A stretch of 64,000 nucleotides of DNA. It comes from Burkholderia stabilis (lineage in GTDB: Bacteria; Pseudomonadota; Gammaproteobacteria; Burkholderiales; Burkholderiaceae). Both the position numbers and the translations under genes were made by a program. The notes beneath the pieces were generated by a model that was not told where the DNA came from, did no database searches, and was given only the letters and a program-made list of their open reading frames with translations. Every line of letters begins with the position of its first letter. Position 1 is the stretch's first letter. Positions 20,144 to 28,753 of this stretch are shown here, piece after piece. The stretch spans positions 1,178,001 through 1,242,000 of the forward strand of contig NZ_CP016444.1 in assembly GCF_001742165.1 (NCBI RefSeq). The letters are read 5' to 3'.

Positions 20144-21315
20144 TTGGTCGCAATCGCCGCGGTCAGGCCAGCGTTGATGGCCGGCAGCAACAGGCTGAGC
20201 ACGCGGCTGAAGCGGACGAGCCCGTTGCCGTCGACGTACACGACGTCCTTCGGCTTCAGCTGGAACTGATTCGCCAGCACCATCGCGACCGGCGAGCGCG
20301 CGTCGAGGTGATAGACCTGCGGCTGCTCGTCCTGCATCCCGCGCACCACGTAGAGCTGCGCGGCGTCGGCCGTGTTCGCGTTCAGGCTGCCGGCCTGCGC
20401 GATCGCCTCGCTCAGCGTCAGCCGGCCATTGCGCATCGGCAATGCCGTCACGGGCCTGTTGACCTCGCCCATCACGAACACGCCGCTCTCGTCGCGCGGC
20501 AGCACGCGCACGAGATCGCCGTTGCGCAGCACGATCTTCGACGGGTTACGCCCCTGCTCCGCCATCTCGGTCAGGTCGATCCGGCGTTCGACGCCGTCGC
20601 GCACGAGCACGATGCGACTCTGGTCGGCCGCCGCCGAAAAACCGCCGGCCCGCCCGATCGCGTCATACAGCGTCATCGGGATGTCGTTCACGGACTGCGA
20701 GCCCGGCGTATGCACCTCGCCCTCGATATACACCTGCTTCGCGCGGAACGACGCGATGCGCACGGTGACCTGCGGATTCCTGAACGTCTTGTCGAGACGG
20801 CGCGTGAGCTGCGTCTGCACCTGCTCCGCCGTCAGCCCGGCGACCGCCAGCCGGCCCGCGTACGGAAACTGCAGCGTGCCGTCCTGGTCGACGACGAACC
20901 CCGGCGGCGCATCCGCCGCGCGCGGTGCGGCCTGCGCCGGCGCGCCGAGCGCCGCCGCGAGTTCCGGGTGATCCCATACGGTGATCTGCAGCACGTCGCC
21001 GCGCCCGATCGTGTAGGCGTCCGGCGACGTGCCGATATCGCGGGCTTCGCCGCCCATACTGCGTTCGGTATCGCGCATGCGCCGGATCAGCAACAGGTCG
21101 ATGTTCGTGACCGGAACCGGCAGCGCGGCACTGTCGGCCGGCGTGGCGCCGCTTTGCAGCGGAATCGACGCCGGCTGCTGCATGCGCATGCCGGGCGCGA
21201 TACCGCACGCGCCCAGCAATGCGCACAGCGGCAGGATCGCAATGAGCGATCCGACACGCGATGGCCGGTGCGGCGCGATCGCGCGTGCCGGCTCCATTTG
21301 ACGCAACCTCTGCAT
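20140..21315 (-). CDS. wza: Outer-membrane polysaccharide export lipoprotein
   Basis: Lipoprotein of 391 residues with a lipobox L-G-A-C (Cys37) after a basic N-terminus and hydrophobic stretch. Poly_export domain (YTIGRGDVLQITVWDHPEL near residue 95) and two SLBB domains (QVYIEGEVHTPGSQSV and VFVMGEVNRPVTALP) follow, then a C-terminal amphipathic end for the outer-membrane helix. It forms the channel through which the polymer leaves the cell. ATG 21315 has GAGG nine bases upstream; earlier in-frame starts (to 21432) would place the lipobox too deep. Confidence 0.95.
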   Translation of the reverse strand: MQRLRQMEPARAIAPHRPSRVGSLIAILPLCALLGACGIAPGMRMQQPASIPLQSGATPADSAALPVPVTNIDLLLIRRMRDTERSMGGEARDIGTSPDAYTIGRGDVLQITVWDHPELAAALGAPAQAAPRAADAPPGFVVDQDGTLQFPYAGRLAVAGLTAEQVQTQLTRRLDKTFRNPQVTVRIASFRAKQVYIEGEVHTPGSQSVNDIPMTLYDAIGRAGGFSAAADQSRIVLVRDGVERRIDLTEMAEQGRNPSKIVLRNGDLVRVLPRDESGVFVMGEVNRPVTALPMRNGRLTLSEAIAQAGSLNANTADAAQLYVVRGMQDEQPQVYHLDARSPVAMVLANQFQLKPKDVVYVDGNGLVRFSRVLSLLLPAINAGLTAAIATK

Positions 21316-21480
21316 TACAACCTCGCACTTTTTTAATTTGAAATTGCACCGGTCGCCCCGCGTCATGTCGACCACGAGTACAGCACCCCTGTCGAGACCG
21401 GACATGCCTGCTGCCCTGCTGCCACTGAACACCGCGCCTGCTGCCGCCGCGCATCCTTCGCGACGTGCGCGCCGCTGCGG

Positions 21481-22557
21481 CTAATACGCACCCGAACCGC
21501 GCACCACCACGTTGATCGTCCGGAACAGAATGCCGATGTCGCGGCGCAGCGACCATTCGCGCACGTACGATACGTCGAGCGACACGCGCGTCGAATAGTC
21601 GGTGTCGTTGCGGCCGCTGACCTGCCAGAGGCCGGTCATGCCGGGTTTCGCCATCAGGTAGTAGCGCACATCGGCGCCATAGCGTTCGAGCTCGGCCTCG
21701 ACGATCGGGCGCGGCCCGACGAGGCTCATGTCGCCCTTCAGCACGTTCAGCAACTGCGGCAATTCGTCGAGACTCGTCTTGCGCAGCAGGCGGCCGATCG
21801 GCGTGATGCGGACATCGTTCTTCAGCTTGAATTCGCGATCCCATTCCGCGCGGGCGTCGGCGTCGCGCTCGAGCAGCGCCTTGAGCACCGCATCGGCATT
21901 CGTCACCATCGAGCGGAATTTCAGGCACTTGAACCGCCGGCCGTTGCGGCCGACGCGCTCGTGCCCGAAGATCGCCGGGCCGCCGTCGCGCCGCACCGTC
22001 CATGCGATGCCCAGCAATAACGGCGCCAGCATGACGAGCAGCAACGACGCGCCAACCAGGTCGAAGCTGCGCTTGACCATCCGCTTGACGCGCCCGACCG
22101 TCCGGTGCCCGATCTCGAGCTGCCCGCGCAGGTCCGCGTGCGCGATGGCCGCCGCACGCACCTGATCGCCGGCACGTTCGATCATCCCGAAGATCGCGAG
22201 CGTCAGCGCGCGGAACACGATCAGGCCGATCCCGCTGGCGAGCGTCCAGTACACGAACCATTCGTTCGACAGCACGTGGGCACGATGCAGCATGTACAGC
22301 AGCGCGGTGCTCATGCCCTGCACGACGATCCACGCAAGCACGGTGCGGCCGAGCACGTGCAGCGCCGAACGCGTGCGCGCCGCGTCGTAGATGCCGCAGG
22401 CGGGAAATACCGACAACGCCAGCGCGGCGGCAAAGGCGACGAGCGCACCGTCGAACAGGGTCCCGCGTGTGCCGCCGGTGGCACCGATCAATGCGGGAAT
22501 GAACGCGCCCAGCACGATCAGCCCGATATCGGTCGCTCGATTGATCAACGAATTCAT
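21481..22557 (-). CDS. Initiating undecaprenyl-phosphate sugar phosphotransferase, short form
   Basis: Polyisoprenyl-phosphate hexose-1-phosphate transferase of 358 residues. Four or five N-terminal helices (to about residue 125) are followed almost directly by the catalytic domain: the helix FDLVGASLLLVMLAPLLLG, KFRSM, then KTSLDELPQLLNVLKGDMSLVGPRP and PGMTGLWQVSGRN. The Rossmann-like middle domain of WcaJ/WbaP proteins (which are about 460 residues) is missing; only a linker of about 25 residues remains. It transfers the first sugar phosphate (glucose or galactose) to undecaprenyl phosphate and starts the repeat unit. The ATG has an AGGAG site. First gene of the minus-strand operon. Confidence 0.92.
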   Translation of the reverse strand: MNSLINRATDIGLIVLGAFIPALIGATGGTRGTLFDGALVAFAAALALSVFPACGIYDAARTRSALHVLGRTVLAWIVVQGMSTALLYMLHRAHVLSNEWFVYWTLASGIGLIVFRALTLAIFGMIERAGDQVRAAAIAHADLRGQLEIGHRTVGRVKRMVKRSFDLVGASLLLVMLAPLLLGIAWTVRRDGGPAIFGHERVGRNGRRFKCLKFRSMVTNADAVLKALLERDADARAEWDREFKLKNDVRITPIGRLLRKTSLDELPQLLNVLKGDMSLVGPRPIVEAELERYGADVRYYLMAKPGMTGLWQVSGRNDTDYSTRVSLDVSYVREWSLRRDIGILFRTINVVVRGSGAY

Positions 22558-23385
22558 TGATATGAACTCCTAATTTGACATTCAACATCCGTTCGCTTTG
22601 CGCGCCGGTGTTTTACGTCTGCAATTCGTGTCGCCCCGTGGCAAACATCCGGTCATGCTGCGGCAAGTTGCAGAGGAACTTGCCGGTCAGCGTGCCTATC
22701 CGTTTGCCTGTCGGAACGTCGTCGCTTCCGTGTTTCCGCAGTGCATCATATTCGTCGCGAGTCGCGCTCTTATCGCTTGCGTCCGAATTCGCCTTGTTGA
22801 TGGCGGAAGGAATCAAGGGTGATTTCGTCGCGGAATTATTCGATCGACTTCACGATTAACCCGGCGAAATCTCATGCAGGAATGACGCGTGATTTCGATG
22901 AGAAATTCTCGAATCCTGATCGCTGCGGCAACACGCCATTTCACGCCAATACATGAGTCATCTTGCCGGTCTTGTCCGGCGCACCACGGAGCGATTGCAT
23001 CGCTGATTGCCGCGCGGAACATGCGAGCGAGCATCGGCCGGATGTCATCGGCGCGAATACTGGCTCGAGGAATAAAAAGGCCTGCGCAGTGCGCTCACGA
23101 CGACACGGCAGGCAAAATTCCGAGGAGTACCGGGGTGCCGCCTCCTCGAAAGGCCAGTCGATAAATTAATCGAGTGGATACGTGTTTGGGACGCCTGGTG
23201 TCGGACGCCGCCGCGATTGTGGCCGAATCCAACTGCGTCACGTGACGATCGACGGATATCCGCATTTCCTGTTCCGGAATGATCATCCTGTCATTCGATC
23301 GAAATACATTTATCCGGAAATTGATTATTCCCGGCTGAGTGAATTGACACGCGTCGGCTTCGAGTGACGAACGGCGGTCGCGTGT
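22558..23385. other. Long leader/promoter region of the polysaccharide operon
   Basis: These 828 bases separate the operon from the AraC-type regulator. They are visibly less GC-rich than the coding DNA around them, short open frames in it look non-coding, and no JUMPstart/ops-like element was recognised. An inverted repeat CGAGGAG (23121-23127) with CTCCTCG (23142-23148), followed on the minus strand by GGAATTTTG, could end the transcript of the regulator. The remainder presumably holds the operon promoter and regulator sites. Confidence 0.5.
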
Positions 23386-24453
23386 CTACGATGTCGCGCT
23401 GTTCATCCAGCCGCTCAGGTCCGACGCATACAACATCTCCGCCGAAGCGTCGCCGCCTTTTCGGGCGGCGGCCCGGTATTCGGTCGGTGAAGTCTGCAAG
23501 TGCTGGCGAAACAGCTTGGCCATCCGGTCGCCACTACCGAGGCCGGTTCGTCTTGCGACCTTGTCGGCCGGAAGATCCGTCTCGATCAGCATGCGGCAGG
23601 CTTTTTCCAGGCGGATTCTCAACACGAACTCGGTCGGCGTGACACCGATCTCGTTCTTGAAGCGCCGCAGGAAATTGCGCTCGCTCATCGCCGCGGCCTG
23701 CGCCTCGTCCGCGATGGAGATTCGATTCTCGCTGTTGACGCGCAGATGATGCGCCGCTCGCCGGATCAATGTGCTGGCCCGCGCGAGGCGTGCGCCGAAC
23801 AGCACGTCGGTCAGCTTGCGATTCGCACCCGACACCATGCACGTCACGATTTCCTGCGCGATTTCGTAGCCCATGTCGACGCGCACGATCGACAACGCAT
23901 CCGAAAACGGCCCGTCGTCCTCGTCACCGGCATGTTCGACGTCGTCACGTCCGGCGTGCGAAGCGCTGCCGTCGTCCACCGCCGGCGACACCTTGTCGAC
24001 CTCCTTTTGCGCCAGATGAATCTGCGTCAACAGCTTCCGGCCACCACTGCTGCCCCTGACGACACGTGCGCGCTGGTGCGCATGCCTGACCCACGCGATC
24101 AATTGCTCGTCGAGCGCCTCGATCCCGCCATCACCGCTCAGAACGAACATCGCGTGAACCGTGCTTGCCTCGAGCATGCGGGTTGCGTCCGTCCAGATCC
24201 CGACACCGGACGACGAACGAACCGGGCCGCCATGGATCGAATAAAGCCGCAATTCGTAGTGGTCGGCGAATGCGCCGTCGGCTCGACCAAGCTGATTGGC
24301 CAGTTCGAAAACCGCAGCCAGCTTGCCCATCTGCATAATCGAAAAACCTTCGAGCAACAGTACGATTACGCTTGCCCGTTGATGCCCGTTTCCTGGACCT
24401 CTACCACGATTCACGCTTAACCCCGCCGATGAATGATTCGACACTGTTTGCAT
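23386..24453 (-). CDS. GlxA-type AraC-family regulator
   Basis: Regulator of 355 residues. The N-terminal half resembles the DJ-1/PfpI-like domain of GlxA regulators (VIVLLLEGFSIMQMGKLAAVFELAN; VHAMFVLSGDGG; VVRGSSGG where class I glutamine amidotransferase-like proteins often have a catalytic Cys, here absent). An unusual acidic insert (about residues 160-185) precedes the C-terminal AraC/XylS DNA-binding domain with two helix-turn-helix units (ISIADEAQAAAMSERNFLRRF and the LPADKVARRTGLGSGDRM region). ATG 24453 has AAAGGG upstream. Position and orientation directly upstream of the polysaccharide operon suggest that it regulates it; this is inference. Confidence 0.88.
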   Translation of the reverse strand: MQTVSNHSSAGLSVNRGRGPGNGHQRASVIVLLLEGFSIMQMGKLAAVFELANQLGRADGAFADHYELRLYSIHGGPVRSSSGVGIWTDATRMLEASTVHAMFVLSGDGGIEALDEQLIAWVRHAHQRARVVRGSSGGRKLLTQIHLAQKEVDKVSPAVDDGSASHAGRDDVEHAGDEDDGPFSDALSIVRVDMGYEIAQEIVTCMVSGANRKLTDVLFGARLARASTLIRRAAHHLRVNSENRISIADEAQAAAMSERNFLRRFKNEIGVTPTEFVLRIRLEKACRMLIETDLPADKVARRTGLGSGDRMAKLFRQHLQTSPTEYRAAARKGGDASAEMLYASDLSGWMNSATS

Positions 24454-26305
24454 CTTTCGGCCCTTTAACAATTGCTTACATTTCTCGATTTCTGCGCCGC
24501 ATCATATGCGGCGGTCATTGTTCGCCGATTTATCAATGTCTGTTTCCGCCGTGTTGTTGTCGGAATCAATCAAGCCGATGATGTGCCCCCTATTTATTGA
24601 AAACGGCCGGCTCCGATGCAAATTCATTCGCTGAATTCGACAAAAAATTGACGTAAATCATTGATCCTGGATATCGAACGGGATAGCGGGAGACCGCTTC
24701 GCTTCCGGATAATTGCGACGGAATTTGAGCCGGCCAATGCGCGACCAATGCTGGCCGGCGCGGATGAGGAGCGGTGTCGCGGCGACCATGCCCAGGCAGC
24801 GTGGATTCCGTTTCGGCCGTGGGCCGTCTAGTATTGCCCGCGTCCGGATGAAGTCGGCGCCAACTGACAGGACCGAGATACGTGCGTGCCGACAAGCGCA
24901 AAAAACGGGCCGCTGCTCGGGTTATTCGCGCACGTCGGCAACACGTTCAATTCGACGTCGATCGCACCGGCCTCGAGCGTAATGCAGACGACAATCGATG
25001 TAATCGCGTGAGCCCTGATCGGCAATCACTGAAAACGAATCACCGGCGCGGCATGCGATTCAGTGTCGCGCAAACGTTCGCCGCAAAAGAATTCGTCGAA
25101 TGTCATTGGAAATTCGTGCAATCGCTCGCCCTGTATCGACGATCGAATATCGATATAGTCGCTGAATATTTCGATACCGTGCCACGCAAACGTTTCCATT
25201 GAATGGGAGCTTATCCATTCGCGAATGCGCGACATTGGTGCACCAATGTCGCACCAGCGGCGTATTCGACACATTGACGTCGCAGTAGAAAGGCAAGCTG
25301 CGCTGACTTGCGTCGAGGTTCATTTCGACGGTAACGGGAGCGCGCGCGGCAGCCATCGACCCGAAGCCATCGGTCATGCCGGTGTGTATCCCACAAATTA
25401 ACCGGATGGTCGGTCGCTTCGTGAATATGGTGAAACGCGACTCCATCGCCTACTCGATGACGTGCGTAACCGACATGATGGAGCCAGCGCCTCGCATGCC
25501 CGCACCAAGCGGTTTGAGCCTATGGCCTAGCCATCCGGGACAGCGGACACCGGGAATACTTCAGGTGGACAGGCCACTCCTATGCGATGAGCCGCCAGCG
25601 CGTGTCGGCAGTTGGCCGCCGTTGCGATCCGCCCGGTTGCGCGACGAGCGCGAATCCGTCGTCGTCGTGCTGCCCACCGGCTCCCGATAGTGATCTAGAC
25701 GAGGGACGGGTTTGCGAATCGCAGGGCTGGATGTGTCGCGCTCCGTGACAGAGATCGCATGCCCGGCGGATGGCACGCTCGCCTTTGGCAATCAGCACCG
25801 GGTCGAACGGCTCTTTACGTTGCGCGGAATCTCGACGTCGAGCAGGCCGTCGTGAGCCTATCAGGGGTAGCCACGCTCGTGCTATCGATGCCTGCTCGTC
25901 GTCAATCGATTTGACCGTGCTCGCTCGAGCGACAAATCATCGCGACATGCAGTCTGTCCCGGACGCCGGCAGCTTGCCGGCCGCGTAGTCGCCGCCAACA
26001 AGTCGTCCCGCTGCCGAAGCGGGTTCCTGCGGAAGGTCTTCCCAGCGGATACCGTTCAGCGCAGCACTGCCATCGACCGAACGACGCCGCTCTCCTTCGA
26101 CGAATGCCCGAACGCCGAAATCAGCGGCTGCGGCACAGCCCGCGTTTCGATGCTGATCGTTCTTCTTGCCATGCGTGCGACGATACGGGCTGGCGAACAT
26201 CGCGCCCGGTCATGTTGCCGCTTTACAGCCGATCAACATCCTGCCGAACCTTTGAGCAGGCGCCGGTGAGGTGCGGAGATGTCCGCCGTATCGGGGGGAC
26301 GTTCA
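24454..26305. other. Gene-poor, AT-enriched region with mobile-element scraps
   Basis: About 1.85 kb with no supported intact gene. Composition shifts visibly to lower GC, mainly between 24500 and 25400, and the open frames present (up to 128 codons) have no recognisable domain or plausible start context. The part nearest 24453 must hold the promoter of the GlxA-type regulator. Further on is a transposase remnant (25712 onward). It marks the boundary between the polysaccharide locus and the catabolic operons. Confidence 0.6.
25712..25840 (+). pseudogene. Remnant of an IS110/IS1111-family transposase N-terminus
   Basis: The frame from a TTG at 25712 reads LRIAGLDVSRSVTEIAC, which matches the start of IS110/IS1111 DEDD transposases (G-L/I-D-V-S with the first catalytic Asp). 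Similarity fades within about 40 residues and the frame soon meets stops. No terminal repeats or second half were found. This is a decayed scrap, not a functional element. The right limit is approximate. Confidence 0.45.
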
Positions 26306-28213
26306 CTATTGAACTTCTCCGCGTAAAATTCTCCGATGGATCGTGGCGCGAGAAATTCCCAATTCCCGGGCCGCCTCTGAGCGATTGCCGTTCAGCTGGT
26401 TCAACGCACTCTGGATCGCTTCATTCGAAGTGCGGTGTGTCCTCTTCGGTCGTGCACCAGCCGGAACCGGAAAACCGCCATGGCGACAGCGATCGACGGC
26501 TTCCAGCCACACTGCGTCGAAATGTTCAAGACCAATCCGCTCGCAGTCTCCGGATATCGCCACGGAAGTCCGGATCACCTGATGCAGTTCCCTGAGATTA
26601 CCGGGCCACGGATACGACAGGAAAAAATCCATGACGTCGTGATCAAAGTGCTTGTCCCTGCCCCGCGCGAACTCACGAAGCGCGGTGTTGACGAGATCAG
26701 GCAGATCCTTCCGGTCACGAAGTGCGGGCAGGCGCACCGCAATGCCACCGAGTCGAAAGTACAGATCTTCGCGGAACACGCCGCGCCGCACCAGAGCAGA
26801 AAGATCCTGATGCGTTGCACACATGACCAGGATATCGACGCCAATCTCCCGGGTCGAACCGACCCTCGTAACAGTCCGTTCCTGGATCACGCGCAGCAAA
26901 CGGGTCTGCAATGACAGGGGCATGTCGCCAATCTCGTCCAGAAACAAGGTACCTCGATCGGCGAGTTCGATTTTTCCCGGATTGCCACCTTTGCGAGCCC
27001 CCGTGAAGGCGCCATCCACATACCCGAACAACTCGGCCTCTACAAGCCCTTCAGGCATGGCCGAGCAGTCGATCGAAACGAACCTGCCACCCGGCCGACT
27101 CGCATCGTGCAATGCCTTCGCGAGCCTGCTCTTCCCCGTCCCGGTTTCTCCGAGCAGGATAACCGGGACGTTCTCCCGCAACGCCAGCGACGCTCGACGG
27201 AAAACGTCCTGCATCACGACGTCCTCGTGCGGCTGGCCCGGCACAGGTTCCAGCCGCTGCTTACTGGACGCCGCAGGTCCCGGGTGACCCGAGCGACGGC
27301 GCACCCGAGACTCCGGCTCCATCGACACGTAAAGGTATGCGCCGGTATGCGTGCGCACCGAGGCAGGAATTGCCCCATGCTTGTTCGACAGGCGGCCTGC
27401 AAACACCGCTTCGAATTCGACCCGGACTCCACCATCATCCGGAAGGCTCAACAAGCGCCGCGCAACGCGATTCGCGCCAACGATCACGTTGTCTTGCGAC
27501 ACGGCAATGATGCCTTCTGCCGGTGTATGGAGAAAGCGGTGGTCGTAATGCAGCCGCACCACGCGACAACCAGGCACGCATCCGTACGTGGCGTTTCCGA
27601 TTGCAGTCGCGGAGGCAGTCACAAGCCGAAGGGCGTAGCTTGGTAAATCCACACCGAATCCCGACAGGTTCAGCATTCCGATCAGCTGATTCCGATGATC
27701 GAGAATCGGTGCTGCCGCACACACGTTATCGACCAACTCGTGAAGATAGTGCTCGCCACGCCCCACTTCAGTCGGCCTGTAATCGTCGGCAAGGACGCAA
27801 CCGGGCGCACACGTTCCGATCACCGACTCGGATGCATGAAAACCCGGCTGCAGAGGCGCCCGGCTTTCCTGGTGGTCGACAACGAGGCTGGACGATGCCA
27901 CCAGAACGCCTTGTGCATTCAGGCATGACACGGTCCATTCGCGCGACGAAAATCCGCGCGCAAGCGCGTTCATCTCGGCACTGACCAGGTCGATCAGCGC
28001 GCGATTCTCGTCGACGCACTGACGTTGTCGACTTACCTCGATCTGATCGGAAAACAGTACACGCTGCTCCGGTCGGATACCGATGAGTGCAACGCGTTGC
28101 CAGGATCGCAAAATACTTTCATGAACGGTACCGGTCGGTATGTCTTTGCCATCGAAAAAGTATCGACGCGCAATCATGGAATTGCGCGCCGCATGGCCTG
28201 GCAGGTTTCCCAT
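26306..28213 (-). CDS. Sigma-54-dependent activator, AcoR-like
   Basis: Activator of 635 residues. N-terminal GAF-type sensor region (about 40-200, with ESVIGTCAPGCVLADD and NQLIGMLNLSG), a PAS-like segment (about 215-290, LHTPAEGIIAVSQDNVIVGAN), the AAA+ domain (about 325-555) with Walker A GETGTGKS, the sigma-54 contact loop G-A-F-T-G-A and Walker B GTLFLDEIGD, and a C-terminal Fis-type helix-turn-helix (NGNRSEAARELGISRATIHRR). ATG 28213 has GGAG at eight bases; an ATG two codons earlier is too close to that site. It is divergent from the aldehyde/alcohol dehydrogenase genes, which have a sigma-54 promoter and repeated sites. AcoR relatives answer to acetoin, alcohols or ketones. Confidence 0.93.
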   Translation of the reverse strand: MGNLPGHAARNSMIARRYFFDGKDIPTGTVHESILRSWQRVALIGIRPEQRVLFSDQIEVSRQRQCVDENRALIDLVSAEMNALARGFSSREWTVSCLNAQGVLVASSSLVVDHQESRAPLQPGFHASESVIGTCAPGCVLADDYRPTEVGRGEHYLHELVDNVCAAAPILDHRNQLIGMLNLSGFGVDLPSYALRLVTASATAIGNATYGCVPGCRVVRLHYDHRFLHTPAEGIIAVSQDNVIVGANRVARRLLSLPDDGGVRVEFEAVFAGRLSNKHGAIPASVRTHTGAYLYVSMEPESRVRRRSGHPGPAASSKQRLEPVPGQPHEDVVMQDVFRRASLALRENVPVILLGETGTGKSRLAKALHDASRPGGRFVSIDCSAMPEGLVEAELFGYVDGAFTGARKGGNPGKIELADRGTLFLDEIGDMPLSLQTRLLRVIQERTVTRVGSTREIGVDILVMCATHQDLSALVRRGVFREDLYFRLGGIAVRLPALRDRKDLPDLVNTALREFARGRDKHFDHDVMDFFLSYPWPGNLRELHQVIRTSVAISGDCERIGLEHFDAVWLEAVDRCRHGGFPVPAGARPKRTHRTSNEAIQSALNQLNGNRSEAARELGISRATIHRRILRGEVQ

Positions 28214-28442
28214 CAACATGTCTCCAGTCTCCGGACCTGTTCTCGCCGACATCTGCACATCTACGCTGCATGCGAGTCAGATCACTTTCGATTTTTTTCA
28301 GCCGATTCTTAATCTGCTAGGAATCGGCCCGATTGTCAATTGACGACCGACGTGACGCGCCCGACCGTCGAGACGAACTGCGGTCGGTATCTTCATCTGT
28401 CGCTTCGTCCTGACCTCGCGTCGCCCTTGTGCGATGCCGAGG

Positions 28443-28491
28443 TGTCGCAGTACTGCTGCAATGCGACAGTTGCACCATGCAATGCGACAGT
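28443..28491 (+). promoter_or_regulatory. Upstream activator sites TGTCGCA/TGCGACA
   Basis: TGTCGCA (28443-28449) and TGCGACA (28462-28468) form an inverted repeat with a 12-bp spacer. A direct repeat GCAATGCGACAGT occurs at 28458-28470 and again at 28479-28491, 21 bp apart, two helical turns. The group lies about 96 bp upstream of the sigma-54 promoter, the normal distance for enhancer-binding sites of AcoR-type activators, whose known sites contain TGTCGC/GCGACA half-sites. Binding by the product of 26306-28213 is inferred. Confidence 0.75.
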
Positions 28492-28586
28492 ATTGCCTCT
28501 CCGATACGCACACATCGACCAACCGAGTCTCGCCCTCCCGCGGCGCTGCAAGGGTGGTCGGTCGACATACGGATGTTTGCGTCGCG

Positions 28587-28602
28587 TGGCATGGCTATTG
28601 CA
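28587..28602 (+). promoter_or_regulatory. Sigma-54 (-24/-12) promoter
   Basis: TGGCATGGCTATTGCA matches the consensus TGGCAC-N5-TTGCA with the invariant GG and GC separated by exactly ten bases. It points to the aldehyde dehydrogenase gene; transcription would begin near 28613, giving a leader of about 140 bases before the ATG at 28754. Confidence 0.8.
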
Positions 28603-28753
28603 TCTGCTGTAAAGCGCCATGGATCAACCTCAGCCAGACGTGGCGCACTCACAGTTCGAGCAGTCGTGCCACCGCAAGGCGAAGCATTCGGATCTCCATA
28701 TCCGCAAAAAACCAGGGGCCGACGCGTTCGACAAATCAATCATCGGAGACAGT

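Larger units (their letters stand above)
28214..28753. other. Divergent regulatory region between activator gene and aldehyde dehydrogenase gene
   Basis: This 540-bp gap carries the activator sites and the sigma-54 promoter listed separately. The stretch near 28262-28345 is AT-rich, with an inverted repeat GCCGATTC (28301-28308) and GAATCGGC (28321-28328) next to a run of seven T. A frame open from 28619 into the dehydrogenase lies in the untranslated leader. Confidence 0.7.

Noticed and set aside
16078..21336. Open frame of 1752 codons on the plus strand opposite the polysaccharide export genes
   Set aside because: Composition is dominated by Arg, Ala, His and Gln with no domain pattern; it mirrors real genes (wza, wzb, wzc, wzx) in high-GC DNA.
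26024..26053. Minus-strand reading GIRWEDLPQE, reminiscent of an IS5-family transposase
   Set aside because: Only ten residues resemble the family and the flanks do not continue it, so it is too little to call an element.
28301..28328. Inverted repeat GCCGATTC/GAATCGGC next to a T-run as a terminator
   Set aside because: The T-run lies on the wrong side of the stem for plus-strand termination, and on the minus strand it is an A-run inside the activator's own leader region.
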